Assembly: GCF_000002075.1 (NCBI RefSeq)
Contig: NW_004797402.1
Span: 1,142,733 to 1,206,732, forward strand
DNA from: Aplysia californica
Lineage: Eukaryota; Mollusca; Gastropoda; Aplysiida; Aplysiidae
Reading direction: 5' to 3'
DNA: 64,000 bases
Under the pieces are notes generated by a model that saw nothing but the letters and a program-made list of their open reading frames with translations, was not told the origin of the DNA and did no database searches. Numbering within the stretch: position 1 is the stretch's first letter; each line of letters starts with the position of its first letter. Made by a program: the position numbers and the translations under genes. This document shows, one piece after another, positions 34,498 to 47,139 of the stretch.

Positions 34498-34916
34498 TGT
34501 AATAGACCTTCGCAGGTAGCTAGCATTGTTGTATTGTAAGGAAAGTAAAATAAAGGAAGGGATTACTAATACTAATACTAATAGCAAGCAACTCGTAATT
34601 ATCACAATGCTACGAGTTTTGCGGCAGATAGCAGTGCTTTAGAGTTGGCCTCTACTCTATGTATGTTATGGCAAGTTGTAAAAGTCGACAAGCATGGAAC
34701 TACCAGTAGTCACTTGACTTAGTCGCTCAGTATACTTTGAACAAAGTAATCATTATCGCACAATCACTTCGGCAGAATTGCTCAAATGTCCACATCCACC
34801 TGGTGCATTGTGATCTCATCGCTGCGCTAGCAAAATGACATAACTGATGATAACTCGAGAGTTGTGCCAGATTGCAACTGCTAGCCTTTTTATTTTGTTT
34901 TTTTGGGGTCGATATA

Positions 34917-35155
34917 TGTGAGGCGTGCTGACAAAATGAGTTACTTCTCGCAACCCACAAATGGATATATTGGCCAAAAATCGACATTAGGGTCAAATTT
35001 GTAGATTTTCTATTTAATGTCATATTCTTTAACTGTAACCTGTTTTTTATTATTTCATACACTTATAAATTGTAAAAACTGTTAGCGTGATGTTATCTTT
35101 TTCCTTAAGGTTTGAATCCGAGAAGTAATTCAGTTTGTCAGCACGCTTCACATAT
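34917..35155 (+). mobile_element. MITE5
   Basis: Both ends present; TATATGTGAGGCGTGCTGAC start. Confidence 0.92.
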
Positions 35156-37827
35156 AAATCTCTATATTTTTGGCAAACTCAAAATCAAAACATAAATGCG
35201 CTGGCAGTAACAAAAGAAACATCATTACTAGATGATAAATTGTCCAGTAAAAACAGTTGGATTTTTTCCCCCCTTTTTCTCTAAAATAGCAAAAATAAAT
35301 GTTTGTGCCATTTTGCCAGTGCAGTGATGATCTGTGTATCCTTTTGATTTTTTTGCCGTGGTTCGTGGGCTCGATCTAGTAAGAAGCGTTGTTTGAAAAC
35401 TATCCATTTTTGCTTGGGGTTGAAACTGTTCCACTTGGTTGGGTAGAATACGGTCGTAATGCTCCAGTTGACCAAAGATTTTTAATTCTGTCCGACCACA
35501 TTCCATTCGTTGTGGGTGTGAAAACAATTGGGTTTTTTTTATAAAAGACAACATTAATTTTTAGCACTGGACTTTGTCTGATTTTTAAAGAAATTACATA
35601 CAATAAAAAAAATATTTTAAAAACTTTTAGAAAAAGGAAAACAAGTAAGTTTTAAAAGTGCGCTTTTTAGTATTTTTACGCTAATACATGTCGTTTTTTA
35701 GGGGACATAGCATATAGCATGGTCCTCACTTAATTTGCTCTCATTTTTACTACTACATTTTTATGATTGATGGAAGGCCGTCAGAATGGGCATAGATTCT
35801 ATATAATATATATACTCAACAAGTTCCTTCAAATGTACAGTTTTTGTTATAAAATGTTGACGGAAAACTGCCCTGTGATGTAGTCTTTCGATGTTACAGA
35901 AACGTTTTCCCTTTAGACTTATAGAAAAAAACTACTTTAATAGTAGTAGTACTGGTAGTGGTGGTAGTCTGATGTCTGAAATCATGATTTCTGAAAGACT
36001 GTTGTGAGGTCTGAAGCATTTTGATTTTGTGACAACTGATGACTGTTGCAAGCAGTAAGGAGGTGTACAGTAAGGTTTTTCTCTCCAGGACTTGATGTTG
36101 TTTTGATGCAACGGATGCCAATTATTGGCTACAACGACAAAAATCCTGAACTTTTCCATCCCCCGTGGAAGCGCGTGCGCAGGGATTCAATATTGACAGC
36201 TCATATTTGGTAAAACATTTTGTATCAAGGCTATTTTTTTTTCATATACATAAAGTTATAATATAATGTGCAAAATAATGATCATTTCTAGAAAAATGCA
36301 GATTTTCAGATTTATCTGAGAAATTGACACCTTGGATGTAAGAACTTTACGTGCTCCTTGTTGATTGGTATAATGATGTCTGTTGCTGAGTTGTAATGTG
36401 GTATATAACATGCGGGTCTGGCACAGTGATGGCAGCGAAAGTCAGGGAAACAGAAGATTAAGATTAAGACACTAGGAACCCTGCTAAACATGTTGAGAGT
36501 CTTTAAGATTAGGACACTAAGAACCCTGCTAAACATGTTGGGAGATTTTTTTTAATCTTCCGAGCTTGGGGACTGTTGGACGAAGTCATATTGAAAGCCC
36601 GTTAGGTCTGTTGTTGTTTTCCAGTTTAGAGTTAGAGCAGCAGAACTTTGTGAAAGTTTTTGAAGTGAGTGTTGACTACATATGTACTTCCAGAACGCCA
36701 TGGAACACATTTACCACCACGCCCCCCATCCCCCCTCCCTTTTTCTGATTCCGTCTATAGCCTGTTGACAACTTGTACAGTTTTGATCAGCTCTGTTTTA
36801 TTGTATACATGTGAGCGAAAAAGTATTGTACTGTTTCGAGACCTCATAAAACAAAGGTGTTGAACTTGTGGCCCGCCGCGGGTCAGTTGCGGCACACTGG
36901 ACTATATTTAGCGACCCTCGCTTGACATCAAAATTAAGTGTTAGTTTAGTACGGGCCGGCATGCACATTTTTTTGTACGGCATTCACGTTTTTTTCACAA
37001 ACACCTTTTTGCCTGGAAGTTTGTAGCAGTATTCTAAACAACCGTTCATGTTCTCAACTGCTATCATTATCTTTTAAAGATTAGATTAAGAAGGATTAGA
37101 TTGTTCTACATTTTTTAAAAATACTTGAAACTTTTTTAAAATAATTTTTTGGGTGAAATACTTGATGGTAACCCAGATTCTATCTGTGGCGTCGCCCCGG
37201 GTTAGTTGAGTTTGAGCCCCCTGCCACAAAGTGAAAAAAAGGAGTAAAAGTGAAAAAAGGCTATTTCTGATTCTGTCTGTTGTTTGTTGAGGAGAGTCAG
37301 ATGCTTCATCATGGCTCCCTCTGCTGCCTTTTGAATGGAAAAACCAAGTACCTACATATATATATATATTATATGCGAAGCTGGGTGAAAATCAATTTTT
37401 TAAACATAAGATTTGATTTAAGTTTAGATATATGAAAAATGTACACATCTGTCTCTATGTAAACTATCTTAGTTCGAAAGCAGTATATCTCTATTCAATG
37501 AATATATTGTACTAACAATACTAACATTACTGAGAGTTACAATTTAAACAGCAGCTGGGTGGGTTTCTTTTTTTTTTTCGAGTTCATGACAATAGGGGCC
37601 AACTTGATTTTTGTCAGTTACTAGGTTTTTCAAATCAAATGGCAGGTTGGCTGTTCGCTACCCGAGAATTACAAAGTTCTATCTGATCTGCACCTAGTTT
37701 TGAGAAATTTAACCTAAGAATTCGAAGGTCCACAACATGCCAACAAGCTATTTCAAATACAAATCTTTGAATATCTTGATAATGACTCGGAATAATCGTA
37801 CGATTTTGATAGAGCAGACAGAACATT

Positions 37828-38062
37828 TGTGAAGCATGCTGACAAAATGAGTTACTTCTCATAATCCACAAATAGAGATATATGGGCTAAAATTCGACGC
37901 AGATTTTCTACTGATGCAGTATTCTTTGAGTATAACATGCCTATTGTTATTTCATACTTATAATTCGTAAAAACTTAACCTTTAACTTTAAGCATGATGT
38001 ATCTATTTCCATATGGGGCTCGAATCCGAGAAGTAACTCGTTTTGTCAGCTCGCTTCATATT
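37828..38062 (+). mobile_element. MITE5
   Basis: Both ends present. Confidence 0.9.
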
Positions 38063-38408
38063 TGGTTTCTGATTAATCTGACCTCACGGTCTCTGTAACT
38101 CAAAATTGTCCGGTCGTAGAACTTTGTAATTCTGCGGTAGCGCGTTGTTACCGTGTGTTTTGTCCTTGCACCGATTATCATAATAAATAATACTGTTACT
38201 TGTATTGAGATGCTGGCTATCTGCTCCAGATTTGTTCATATTTCTCGACTTTAGTAATGATCTTCCATTACACATGAACTACACATACGTATAATATATA
38301 TAAATATATATATATATATGAAATAAACTTGAAGTGTTAACCTTTCAGGCCTGGTGTTTTATTTTGTTTTTTGACATTCTTGTCGTGGTAGTGTCCCGTT
38401 TTCAGCAT

Positions 38409-38909
38409 GGGAGCTCTCATGGCCTAGAGGTTCCGGTGTTGGCCTCTCATTCAAAGGTCCCGGGTTCGAATCCCTGTAGCGACCAAAAAAAATTTCTTCT
38501 CTAAAATTGTCTCCTTTAACCTCCTTTCCTAGCAATGTTCTGTCGTCTACTTTCGTCTCCACTTTCTTCCCCCACTCCCTCACCTCCTTTGCTCCCCTGA
38601 CTCTTTCTGCTGCCTTTCTACTGCTACTCTATGGCTCCTTCTTACTGCTGTCTTTCAGCCTCACCACTGATCTTCTGGTAGGAAAGATGTACACCTAGCC
38701 TTCTCGGACAAGAGCGAAAAATTTCGGAGGTTCCGTGTGCAAGTTGTGCATGTTAAAGATCCCTTGGTGGTCTAAAATCGATGAGTAGGCTTCAGCCGCC
38801 ACTCGGGCAAAATTCAAAATTTCTACCAACTGAAAATGTTTAATGTGTCCAGCGTGCTCGTTTGACCTTATGCAGTTGCAAGCGCCGTAAAACACTTACA
38901 ACAAAAAAA
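38409..38909 (+). mobile_element. SINE-C, full-length tRNA-derived SINE with target duplication
   Basis: 8-bp target duplication TTCAGCAT at 38401-38408 and 38910-38917. The head has a pol III A box (TGGCCTAGAGG, about 38419) and B box (GGTTCGAATCC, about 38463). The body is pyrimidine-rich, and the 3' tail is the shared hairpin ending GCCGTAAAACACTTAC. The best preserved copy in the window. Confidence 0.93.
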
Positions 38910-38954
38910 TTCAGCATTCTAGCAGACTGCAGATGGAGACACCCTATAAAACAG

Positions 38955-39273
38955 CTGCTATCTATGGTGTCGTGGTTAGGCAATTCACTGTTGTTGCATG
39001 TAGGAGTAAAAGATGCGAGTTCGATTCACAAGAGGGGAGAAATTTTTATGGAGTATCTGTCTTTCTGCTGGGACATTGTACCCCAAACATGTGTCTTTTC
39101 TTTAGCGAACTTCAGGGAAGACCCATACCGTTATACATGTACCACATGAGAGAGATGAAGCTCACTTGAAACGAGCTTGGAAGGATGGCTCAGGACAGAG
39201 ATAAATGGAAGGAGCTTGTATGTGGCCTATACCCTGCCAGGGGTGAAAGGCATTGATGATGATGATGACTTTG
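38955..39273 (+). mobile_element. SINE-E: tRNA-like head joined to a LINE 3' end
   Basis: A box-like GTGTCGTGGTTAGG (about 38968) and B box-like GAGTTCGATTC (about 39018), then at 39183 a frame reading MAQDRDKWKELVCGLYPARG ERH-stop, which is the C-terminus of LINE reverse-transcriptase proteins, and a TGATGATGATGATGA tail. Confidence 0.75.
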
Positions 39274-40077
39274 CCACCAAAGCCAACAAAATACAGTATA
39301 TGTGTGTACTGAGCATATAGCAGAGAGAGATAAATGTGTGAAATTATGTAGGTTTAACGCCCCTTTCAACAATGTAAATGTAAAGTTTTAAGTCCCACAC
39401 CTTCGCACAACACGACAATCATATTGCGCAGTTTCCTGTTCCTGGGAGATGTCTATCTGTGACCCCAAGTGATCCCGGATGTTGAACACTCTTTCAAGCA
39501 GCCCAAAGTGGGAGGCCCAACTTGACTTTAATAAGATTTTTTTATTTTTTTTACAAAAATCGAGAAAAACGGCAAGTCATAGTTTTAGCTGCACAGCGTT
39601 TTATTCAAGAGTAGTCAAAGCAATACAAGATGGCGTTGTACAATCGTTTTTTGGTTGTACTGAACAAGCAATAATCGGCAAAGCTTATAAAAGAAAGTGC
39701 TGAACAAATCATCAAATTCAACACACAATACAGGCTGAAATCCCTCCACCCCAACCCCACATAACGACTTCCAAAGCTGCTCCAATGTATGTGTGTCTAT
39801 AAATTATGAGTTCGCATTCTAGTCTAGCCAGCCACAGTAGATCTATTATTATCCTCAAGAAATACAGAGGAGTCTGCTTAAACCAAGTATTAGGCTTGTC
39901 GTAATTAGGGAACCAAATTTCACACAGGGAATCCAGTCCGAAATGAGCTTTTTTAAATTTCAAAATGGCTTCTTTTAAAGGTCAGCTTTATTCTTACCAG
40001 CTCTGTTTATGACAAGGAGGTTAAAAAGCCACACACTCACAGCTGCACATCTCTGTGTCATTAGTTCTTTTATAATT

Positions 40078-40323
40078 GGTCGCTTTTACTTTTAGGGGGC
40101 TATCCGGAAAAATGCTGTTTTGAGGAAATCAAAGGAAAAGTTTTTGCCCCTTGTTCAGTTTCTTTAAAAGACAAAGAGAGTTTTTTCTATAACCAAACAA
40201 ATATACACACCAATGAAACCACGCTTCTCCTCTATAGGTAGGGCATTGCCCACTTTTGGTGTAGACCAAAATTTCTGGAAACCCCCGACATCTGGGTTAG
40301 CTCGCTTGTCCTTAAAAGCGACC
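40078..40323 (+). mobile_element. MITE2 with AATT duplication
   Basis: Flanked by AATT (40074-40077, 40324-40327). Confidence 0.92.
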
Positions 40324-40825
40324 AATTGTGGCCTTAAACGAAGTTCTCATTTCTGACATGATCAATCCATCCTTTTGACATAAGTAATTTATGTTTTATG
40401 CGATCTGTTATCGGAAATTTAATTAAGAAAATAAATTCCATGTACGTGACAGTTGACCTATGATGTGACAATTGACCAACTTCTCAAGTCTTGACCTCTC
40501 TGAGGACGTAGTCCACACACACACATACTATGTCCGACCAACAGCAGACCACAGACAATGTTGATGCACGTGTCCAACCATCGTACATACATACACCAGA
40601 AACATCAATTTGCATATTTCATAGTATGCATAAAATTATAGCCTTTTTATTACATTTTTGGATAAAGACAAGACAACATAACTGAAAAATCTGTATGAAT
40701 TTATGATGAAGTCTGAAGTTTAACCTCTTTTTTTAAAAAAACACCCAAAAAACAAAATATGCGTCTTCAAAGAGTTAAAAGTTTAAAAGGAGTCGATCTC
40801 CTTCTCAGTTTAGCAGCCATCAAGA

Positions 40826-41108
40826 ACACAGAGAGTGTAGTGTGTAGGAGTTTGTAGCACATGTGTGTCACAACACAGAGAGTGTAGTGTGTAGGAGTTT
40901 GTAGCACATGTGTGTCACAACACAGAGAGTGTAGTGTGTAGGAGTTTGTAGCACATGAGTGTCACAACACAGACAGTGTAGTGTGTAGGAGTTTATAGCA
41001 CATGTGTGTCACAACACAGAGAGTGTAGTGTGTAGGAGTTTGTAGCACATGTGTGTCACAACACAGAGAGTGTAGTGTGTGGGAGTTTGTAGCACATGAG
41101 TGTCACAA
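40826..41108. repeat. Minisatellite, 47-bp unit, about 6 copies
   Basis: ACACAGAGAGTGTAGTGTGT recurs every 47 bp from 40826; units differ by one or two bases. It ends in a MITE4 fragment. Confidence 0.93.
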
Positions 41109-41211
41109 CTCAGTGGAATCAATTTCCCAATTAGCAGACAAAAATGTTGAGTTTCTTCAATTTCATCATTTTGACAAGCACCTGATTTCACCAATATGCC
41201 TCACAATTTCT
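41108..41211 (+). mobile_element. MITE4 fragment
   Basis: Right end with TTTTGACAAGCACCTGATTT; abuts the 47-bp minisatellite. Confidence 0.75.
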
Positions 41212-41674
41212 ATCAAATTCTCAACAAGCTTTTAAAAACATAAAGGGAAGACATCCTTCCATTATCAGTACGGTATAGCAGCCATCAAGAAGAAGAAAAA
41301 TGTGTGAGAGTGTGTGAGAGTTTGCAGCACACCTTTGCATTTCGCACGACAAAAGATATCACCAGTACGATGAATCAAGCAAAACAACAACAAAACAAAA
41401 CAAAAAATAACCAAAAACAAAAAAATCATTACAAGACTAATTAAATGACAAAGTCAGAAAAAAATGGAAGACATTCAGTCCTTCAGAGATACTGTGGGAC
41501 AAACACACAAACATTGGATGATGAAGAATGAAAGTGAAAGACCCAGGAAACTTTTCCAGAAGCTGAATAAAATGAATCTGATTCACTGCCAGAAAGCAGA
41601 AATACACGGAATTTTTCGGGGGTGGGCAAAAACGTAAAAAAGGGTTTGGACAATTTTCTTTTCCGACATTTGAT

Positions 41675-42052
41675 ACGTGTCGCAGCATGATGGAATCGGG
41701 CACTCGTTAAGTTTTGAGCACGTCAAGTTATTTATTTCAAAATAAAGCTTTTTTTTTTTTTGGGGGGGGGGGGGGTCTTGAACCTGGCAAAAAAAAACTA
41801 TTGAAGGCAGGGGTTTGTTGACACTTAAAGCTGAATATTTATTATTCTCTCCACAAAATAACATATTTTTGGCTTTAAACAACATTTTCCAGGAATATTC
41901 ACCATAAAATGTGCTCTTGTGTGATGAAGGTCTCTCCCAAAAAACTAAATAAATAAATAAATAAAAATGAACTAATGGTCAGAAAAAAATACTTACGTCT
42001 CAGTTCTCCAATATTAATTGACGAGCGCCCGATTCCACCGAAATAACCCACA
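41675..42052 (+). mobile_element. MITE4, diverged
   Basis: Both ends recognisable; the middle holds a T/G homopolymer run. Confidence 0.8.
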
Positions 42053-44539
42053 TATTTCTAAAACCTTCACTAGACTCTCAGCTGGTCCTTTCTCTAATGC
42101 ACATATATCTATAATACATTTGGAAAACTGCCTACGACTAAACAGGACCAAAAAAATGAAATGTTTAAAAATTCTCGACTATGTGGCTACAGAAAGTACA
42201 CCAACTTATTGTTTTTAAGCCGTTCTTTGATGACATATATCGAAAACATTTCTTTTTAACTCTGAGGCTTTAGAACATTTTTACATTGCCCCTACACTTT
42301 AACGAATCTAAGTTACTCTAACAAATTAAAGGTGATCAATGTATACATCCTTCGCCAGAAAGGCATCGAACAAACAAAATATTGAACAGTTGGAGCTTAT
42401 AATTATAAGACTCATGACACATTGAAAACACTCAAAAAAACAAAGGCTGACAACTCAGAAATATATTACAAATAATATTTCATTTCTATAGCCAATAATA
42501 AACTGAGCACATAATGGCAATCCTCATCAATGGTAACTGTGGCATTTAAAAAAAAATATACATATAAGCATACATGACAACAAAAAAAAGGGGGAAAATG
42601 TAGCACCTTTCATACAAATGCAATAACGTTTGCTCTCATGATCAAGAACACATGAGACCAGAATGCTGAAGCAATTTTTCTATACAATGTACATACAAAG
42701 ATCTATCGTCGGACTCCCACTCTAAACCTGTGTCTGCCAGATTAGGACAAACACTTTTTATTAAAGAAAAACATTTTTAACTTCTTTTTTATTGTCTTGC
42801 TTGCTGAATTGCTCAAAATTTGGTAAACATTGTACTTTTCACTTCTATTATATTTTAGTATCGTCAATAGTAATTACACTGTCCCTGTGGTTTTATGCAC
42901 CCCGCATAATTTAGCAAAATTTGATCATTTTTTCACATTTTTGGGGCTCAGTTTGCATAATTTCAGAATTTTTCTTGTATAATACGATGGGGACAGATTA
43001 CAGTTGCTAATAGTTAACAACATAGTCTGAGACCAAAAAAAGCTGTTTCCCCTAATTTGGCAGATTCGCGGATAGAGTCGTACACAGACGATAGATTTTT
43101 TTAAGTTCATACAACTACGACACACGACAGTTCCAACACTTGCACACCTCTAGACCCACAGGGTGGGGGCGGGAGAGAAGAAGGGAGGATTGTTGGGGAG
43201 GAGGGGAAGGGGGTGGGGGACATAGACAAATACATCTACAGCACACCTACAGGAGGCATAAAGCCAGTTCTCATTTAAGTTTAAGTAATTTAAAAATTTG
43301 GCAGAACTTTCCATATATTATTACATGCAGGATCCTGTCACAGAGGTTTTTTTAACTCGCACAAAAAGAAAAAAGAGGGCCAGCCACAAACCACTTCCCA
43401 GTCCCCAACAGCCCCCCCCCCCTCCACCCCCCGCGCCCTGCATTTTTTAAAGAATATAATGACTTTGTCCAAGAAGTCCACCTGTCCAAGACAACTGCTC
43501 TTGTCCTCCACTTTACTCAGAGCTTATACTAGTATGGGATAGAGCGCTATATAAATGCAATCTATTATTATTATTATTATTATTATTATTACTTTTGCGG
43601 TTGACATAATCGCTACACAGAGGTTGTTCTCCCCCCACAGAAGGAGTGTGTCTCGAACAACTCCAACTGTACTAAACAGTATTAGTATTAGCGACTATGA
43701 CAGACAATTTGGAAAAAAAAAATTTTCTAATATACATTATATAGCCTATCCCTCAAGCATAGCATTCTCAAAATTTTAAAAAAAGTATTTCTTAAACAGT
43801 GTGAGTTTGAGTAAAGAAAAGTACATATAGACACAATAACAGTCGTTAGGCGCTGGGGAAAATGCCCGACAGACAGAGAGAAACAAAAAAGAGGAAAAGT
43901 AAAGAAGTGGGACTTGCAAGTGTTCCCCTAAAAAAATTCGCTCTAATAATACGGGACGTCCCAAAAGCACAAGATTTATTTCATCCATTTTGACACACTG
44001 AGCGCACACAAAACACGAGTGCAGTTGAAGCAGTTTCATATATTGACAATAGGAGGCTTGCAGTTGTGCTTGCAAAAATGACGTCATAGTATAAAAAGAT
44101 GTCGCAGAAGAGACCAAAAAAAGAAAAAAGAAAGAAAATATTGCTTCTGACTTCTGTACAACAAGAAAAGGCGTTCACATTCACATCAAGTTTGTATTGC
44201 TTTTGTAAACTGCTGCTGCTGCTGCTGCTGCTGCTGCACCTGATTTGATTTTTCTTCTTTTTTTTTTGTTCCAAATAAAAATCATCAACTTCAGATCCAT
44301 CAATCAATGCTGGTGTCAGTCATCATAGCTCACAATTCACAGGTCTGATGAGCAGTGAAAGAATTTCCCCTGAGAAAAACATTTTAGAATTCTTCCATAC
44401 AATACATACAAAGAAAAACATATGGTCAATTATATACATACAAGTTGGTCATGTAATGTTAATACAAAGTGAGCTGAACACGGTAAAAAGGAATTTCAAG
44501 TCGTGCCCCAACATGCTACATTCTCATTGCATTGCTCTA

Positions 44540-44650
44540 GTAATTGTAACCATTGTAAAAGTCTTCCACTTTCTCCAAGTAAGAATTGAACTCATGCCTT
44601 TTGCAGGTGACGGTAAAGAGCTGAACCATTACACAATAGACGCCGGTCTC
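44540..44650 (-). mobile_element. tRNA-like SINE head
   Basis: The minus strand has an A box-like TGTAATGGTTCAGCTC and a B box-like GAGTTCAATTC 35 bp apart. No tail recognised. Confidence 0.5.
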
Positions 44651-45094
44651 ATCACTTTGAAATAAAGCAGAAAAAAAGACAAGTAGCTGTGTGAGAGTGA
44701 CACCTTTGGCTGCTACAACTCCGCTACCAAGTACATCTCGCACCGAAAACAAAAAAATACTACAAAGTGAAACTCCGCTACCAAGTACTTATAGCACAGG
44801 AAAAAAACGACTAAAAAAAGAGAACTCCATTGTCACCATACAAAGTTGGAAAGCACCGTGATCTCAATAAAAACACAATCTTTTTCTTTTTAAAACTTTT
44901 TGCAGAGCACAAAAGTACATCATATCAAAATGTACAGCATATCTATGACTGTGACTATTGAATAAAAAAAAAGTACAACTAGATCAGCACCCAATGATAC
45001 AAATACACAGATTGCACACCTTATGTTTCTATTGACCGACTTGCGAAGTCAAAGAGTATGGACAGAATTAGTACCGTGGGTAGCATACACACAT

Positions 45095-45339
45095 GGTCGC
45101 TTTTAAGGACAAGCGGACTAACCCAGATTTTGGGGGTTTCCAGAAATCTTGACCTAGACCAAAAGTTGGCATTGCCCTACCTATAGGAGAAATTTGGTTT
45201 CATTGGTGTGTATATTTGTTCGGTTATAGAGAAAACTCTCCTTGTCTTTTAAAGAAACTGAACAAGGGACAAAAACTTTACTATCGATTTTCTCAAAACA
45301 GCATTTTTCGGGATAGCCCCCTTGTGCTTAAAAACGACC
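45095..45339 (-). mobile_element. MITE2 with ACAT duplication
   Basis: Flanked by ACAT (45091-45094, 45340-45343), supporting a 4-bp target duplication for the family. Confidence 0.92.
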
Positions 45340-45486
45340 ACATTTCAAGAATCGTATTATAGTCAAAGAAATCATGTTACAAAATCATTCATGTGATGGC
45401 TTCCTGACATACTGAGCAGAGACATTTCATTCATCATCAACACGTTCAGAGGCAAGGATCATGATGATACTGACAAAACGAGAAAG

Positions 45487-45580
45487 GGAGCCGTCGGCTG
45501 TGAATGATGAACCGCCGGCTGTGAATGATGAGCCGCCGGCTGTGAATGATGAGCCGTCGGCTGTGAATGATGAGCCGCCT
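45487..45580. repeat. Minisatellite, 21-bp unit, about 4 copies
   Basis: Units of the form GAGCCGTCGGCTGTGAATGAT, with GTCGGC or GCCGGC variants. Confidence 0.93.
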
Positions 45581-45783
45581 GGGTAAAGAAAAGCAAGCAG
45601 CAAAAGCTACGCCAAAAAGTTTCAACATATACAACTGAACCTACTCTAACTTTACAAAAAGCCACCGCCCACCTGTCTAAGACAATCACCTGTACAAACA
45701 ACAACTTCCCACCCCCCACCCCACCCCTTGCATTTTTTCAACATCAAAGCCACCGTTTGTGCAAAATCCAGTATCGCATCAAC

Positions 45784-45972
45784 ATGCCACCAAGACGACA
45801 GCTGAGAGACTTTGATCGTGCCAGGACTATGGCATGGCTGCAGGATGGAGTTGGAGCCCGAGAAGTTGCCTGAAGGCTTGCAGTGTCACACTCTGTCATT
45901 GTCCGCCTGAGCCAGCGCCATCAAGCCACTGAATCCATCCAAGAACGCCCACGTGCAGGTCGACCCAAATAG
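45784..45972 (+). pseudogene. Tc1/mariner transposase, N-terminal fragment
   Basis: Reads MPPRRQLRDFDRARTMAWLQ DGVGAREVA, one stop, then LAVSHSVIVRLSQRHQ and RPRAGRPK before another stop: the helix-turn-helix DNA-binding part of a Tc1-like transposase. The catalytic part is missing. Confidence 0.85.
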
Positions 45973-46184
45973 ACCACTCAGAGTGTTTGCAAGTGGTCCT
46001 TAACTTATGTTGAAGTCTGTATGACCCAATTGTGTTACAAAAATGCCACACAACTCTTACTTAAACTAAAAAGCTGGAATGTAAGTCTAGTCGCAGTGAC
46101 CCAACAGGTTTGGACTTCTTCAGTACATTAACACTCCTCCCCTCAAAGCCAACCACTAACCACAACTCTTTTCAGATTGATTAA

Positions 46185-46471
46185 CCCTTTGGGTCCCAGC
46201 TCCCCTTGATTCTGGTTTAACCGTTATGGCAAAAATAGCAATTCTAATCTTTTTTTTAAAACCCAAACTCACTCAAAACAGACCCTTGGCTTCGAAAATC
46301 AAACTAAAAAAAGAACGATAGCTTATGGACAAATACGAGAACTCTCACTGATTCCAATTGATATCAAAACCATGAGCGTTGTGAACAAAACACACCATGC
46401 ATCTCTGACGATCGTCAAAACTGGGACCCGACCCCGTAATTCAGCAATCGTCGAAATTGAAATCAAAAGGG
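46185..46471. mobile_element. MITE8 (TTAA, piggyBac-like)
   Basis: TTAA at 46181-46184 and 46472-46475; short ends CCCTTT / AAAGGG and an inner inverted pair GGGTCCCAG / CTGGGACCC. Confidence 0.75.
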
Positions 46472-46686
46472 TTAAGAAGAACAAAATTTTAATTCAAGAC
46501 CATACATTGGATATAACTATTTAAAAAAATGTGTTTTAACGCACTCCAATATTTGATACAACTCTCATAATACCCCCCCTGCCCCATAAAAATTTCTGCT
46601 AAGAGTAAGATGCTGTCTTTTCGCACTGGATCAACAAAAAGTGTCGTGTTCTTTCGAGCCGTACCGCCAAAGAAAAGACAGTTCGA

Positions 46687-47139
46687 TGGCGCTCATATGA
46701 CCTTAAGCAGTTGGAACGCCGTAAAACCTTACTAAAACTAAAACAAAGACAGTTTGTGCTGTCGTGCCCAACCACCAAATTTTACGACATACACAAAAAA
46801 ATAGAGGATCATATTTTTCCTTAATTTAGCAGTATACACAAACCTCAGGAATTGAGAGGTCGGTCCTCGGGTGAGGAAACATCTGTCGTCGTTATTGTTC
46901 CTCGCGGGCAGTATTGCATACCTGCCCACATCCTCTCCCCCTTCTTTTCTCTGTATGCAACTCTCTAGTAACAACACCTCTAATCTTCAGAACATATATA
47001 TATGTGACCTAACTGTATCGCAAGTACCATTAGTAAGAAAGTAAGTAAGTTTATTCAGTGTTTAAGGCCACTGGCCCACATCATAAACTGAGAGGCTGGT
47101 CCTGGGGTTTGCAAGTACCACTAAACTCTTACTAGAACT
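46687..47139 (+). mobile_element. Shared-tail fragment and interrupted SINE-A
   Basis: A lone tail at 46687-46735; then a truncated SINE-A from about 46920 to 47139 split by about 75 bp. The insert matches sequence near 14990 (TTCAGTGTTTAAGGCCA) and is flanked by GCAAGTACCA. Confidence 0.75.

Larger units (their letters stand above)
27149..38340 (+). other. Downstream of GRB2: no exon seen, likely long 3' UTR plus intergenic DNA
   Basis: No conserved coding stretch on either strand. It holds G homopolymers (27890-27909, 30991-31021, 32022-32036), TC runs (28500-28540, 32510-32590), CA/TG runs (31430-31474), three minisatellites, two MITE5 and one MITE1 copies, and a Tc1/mariner remnant. An AATAAA lies at 38322-38327, among others; which is used cannot be told. 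Confidence 0.5.

Noticed and set aside
36850-36960. Sequence like the GGTGTTGAACTTGTGGCCCG start of some hAT-type MITEs
   Set aside because: Only one end is suggestive and no second end or duplication was found.
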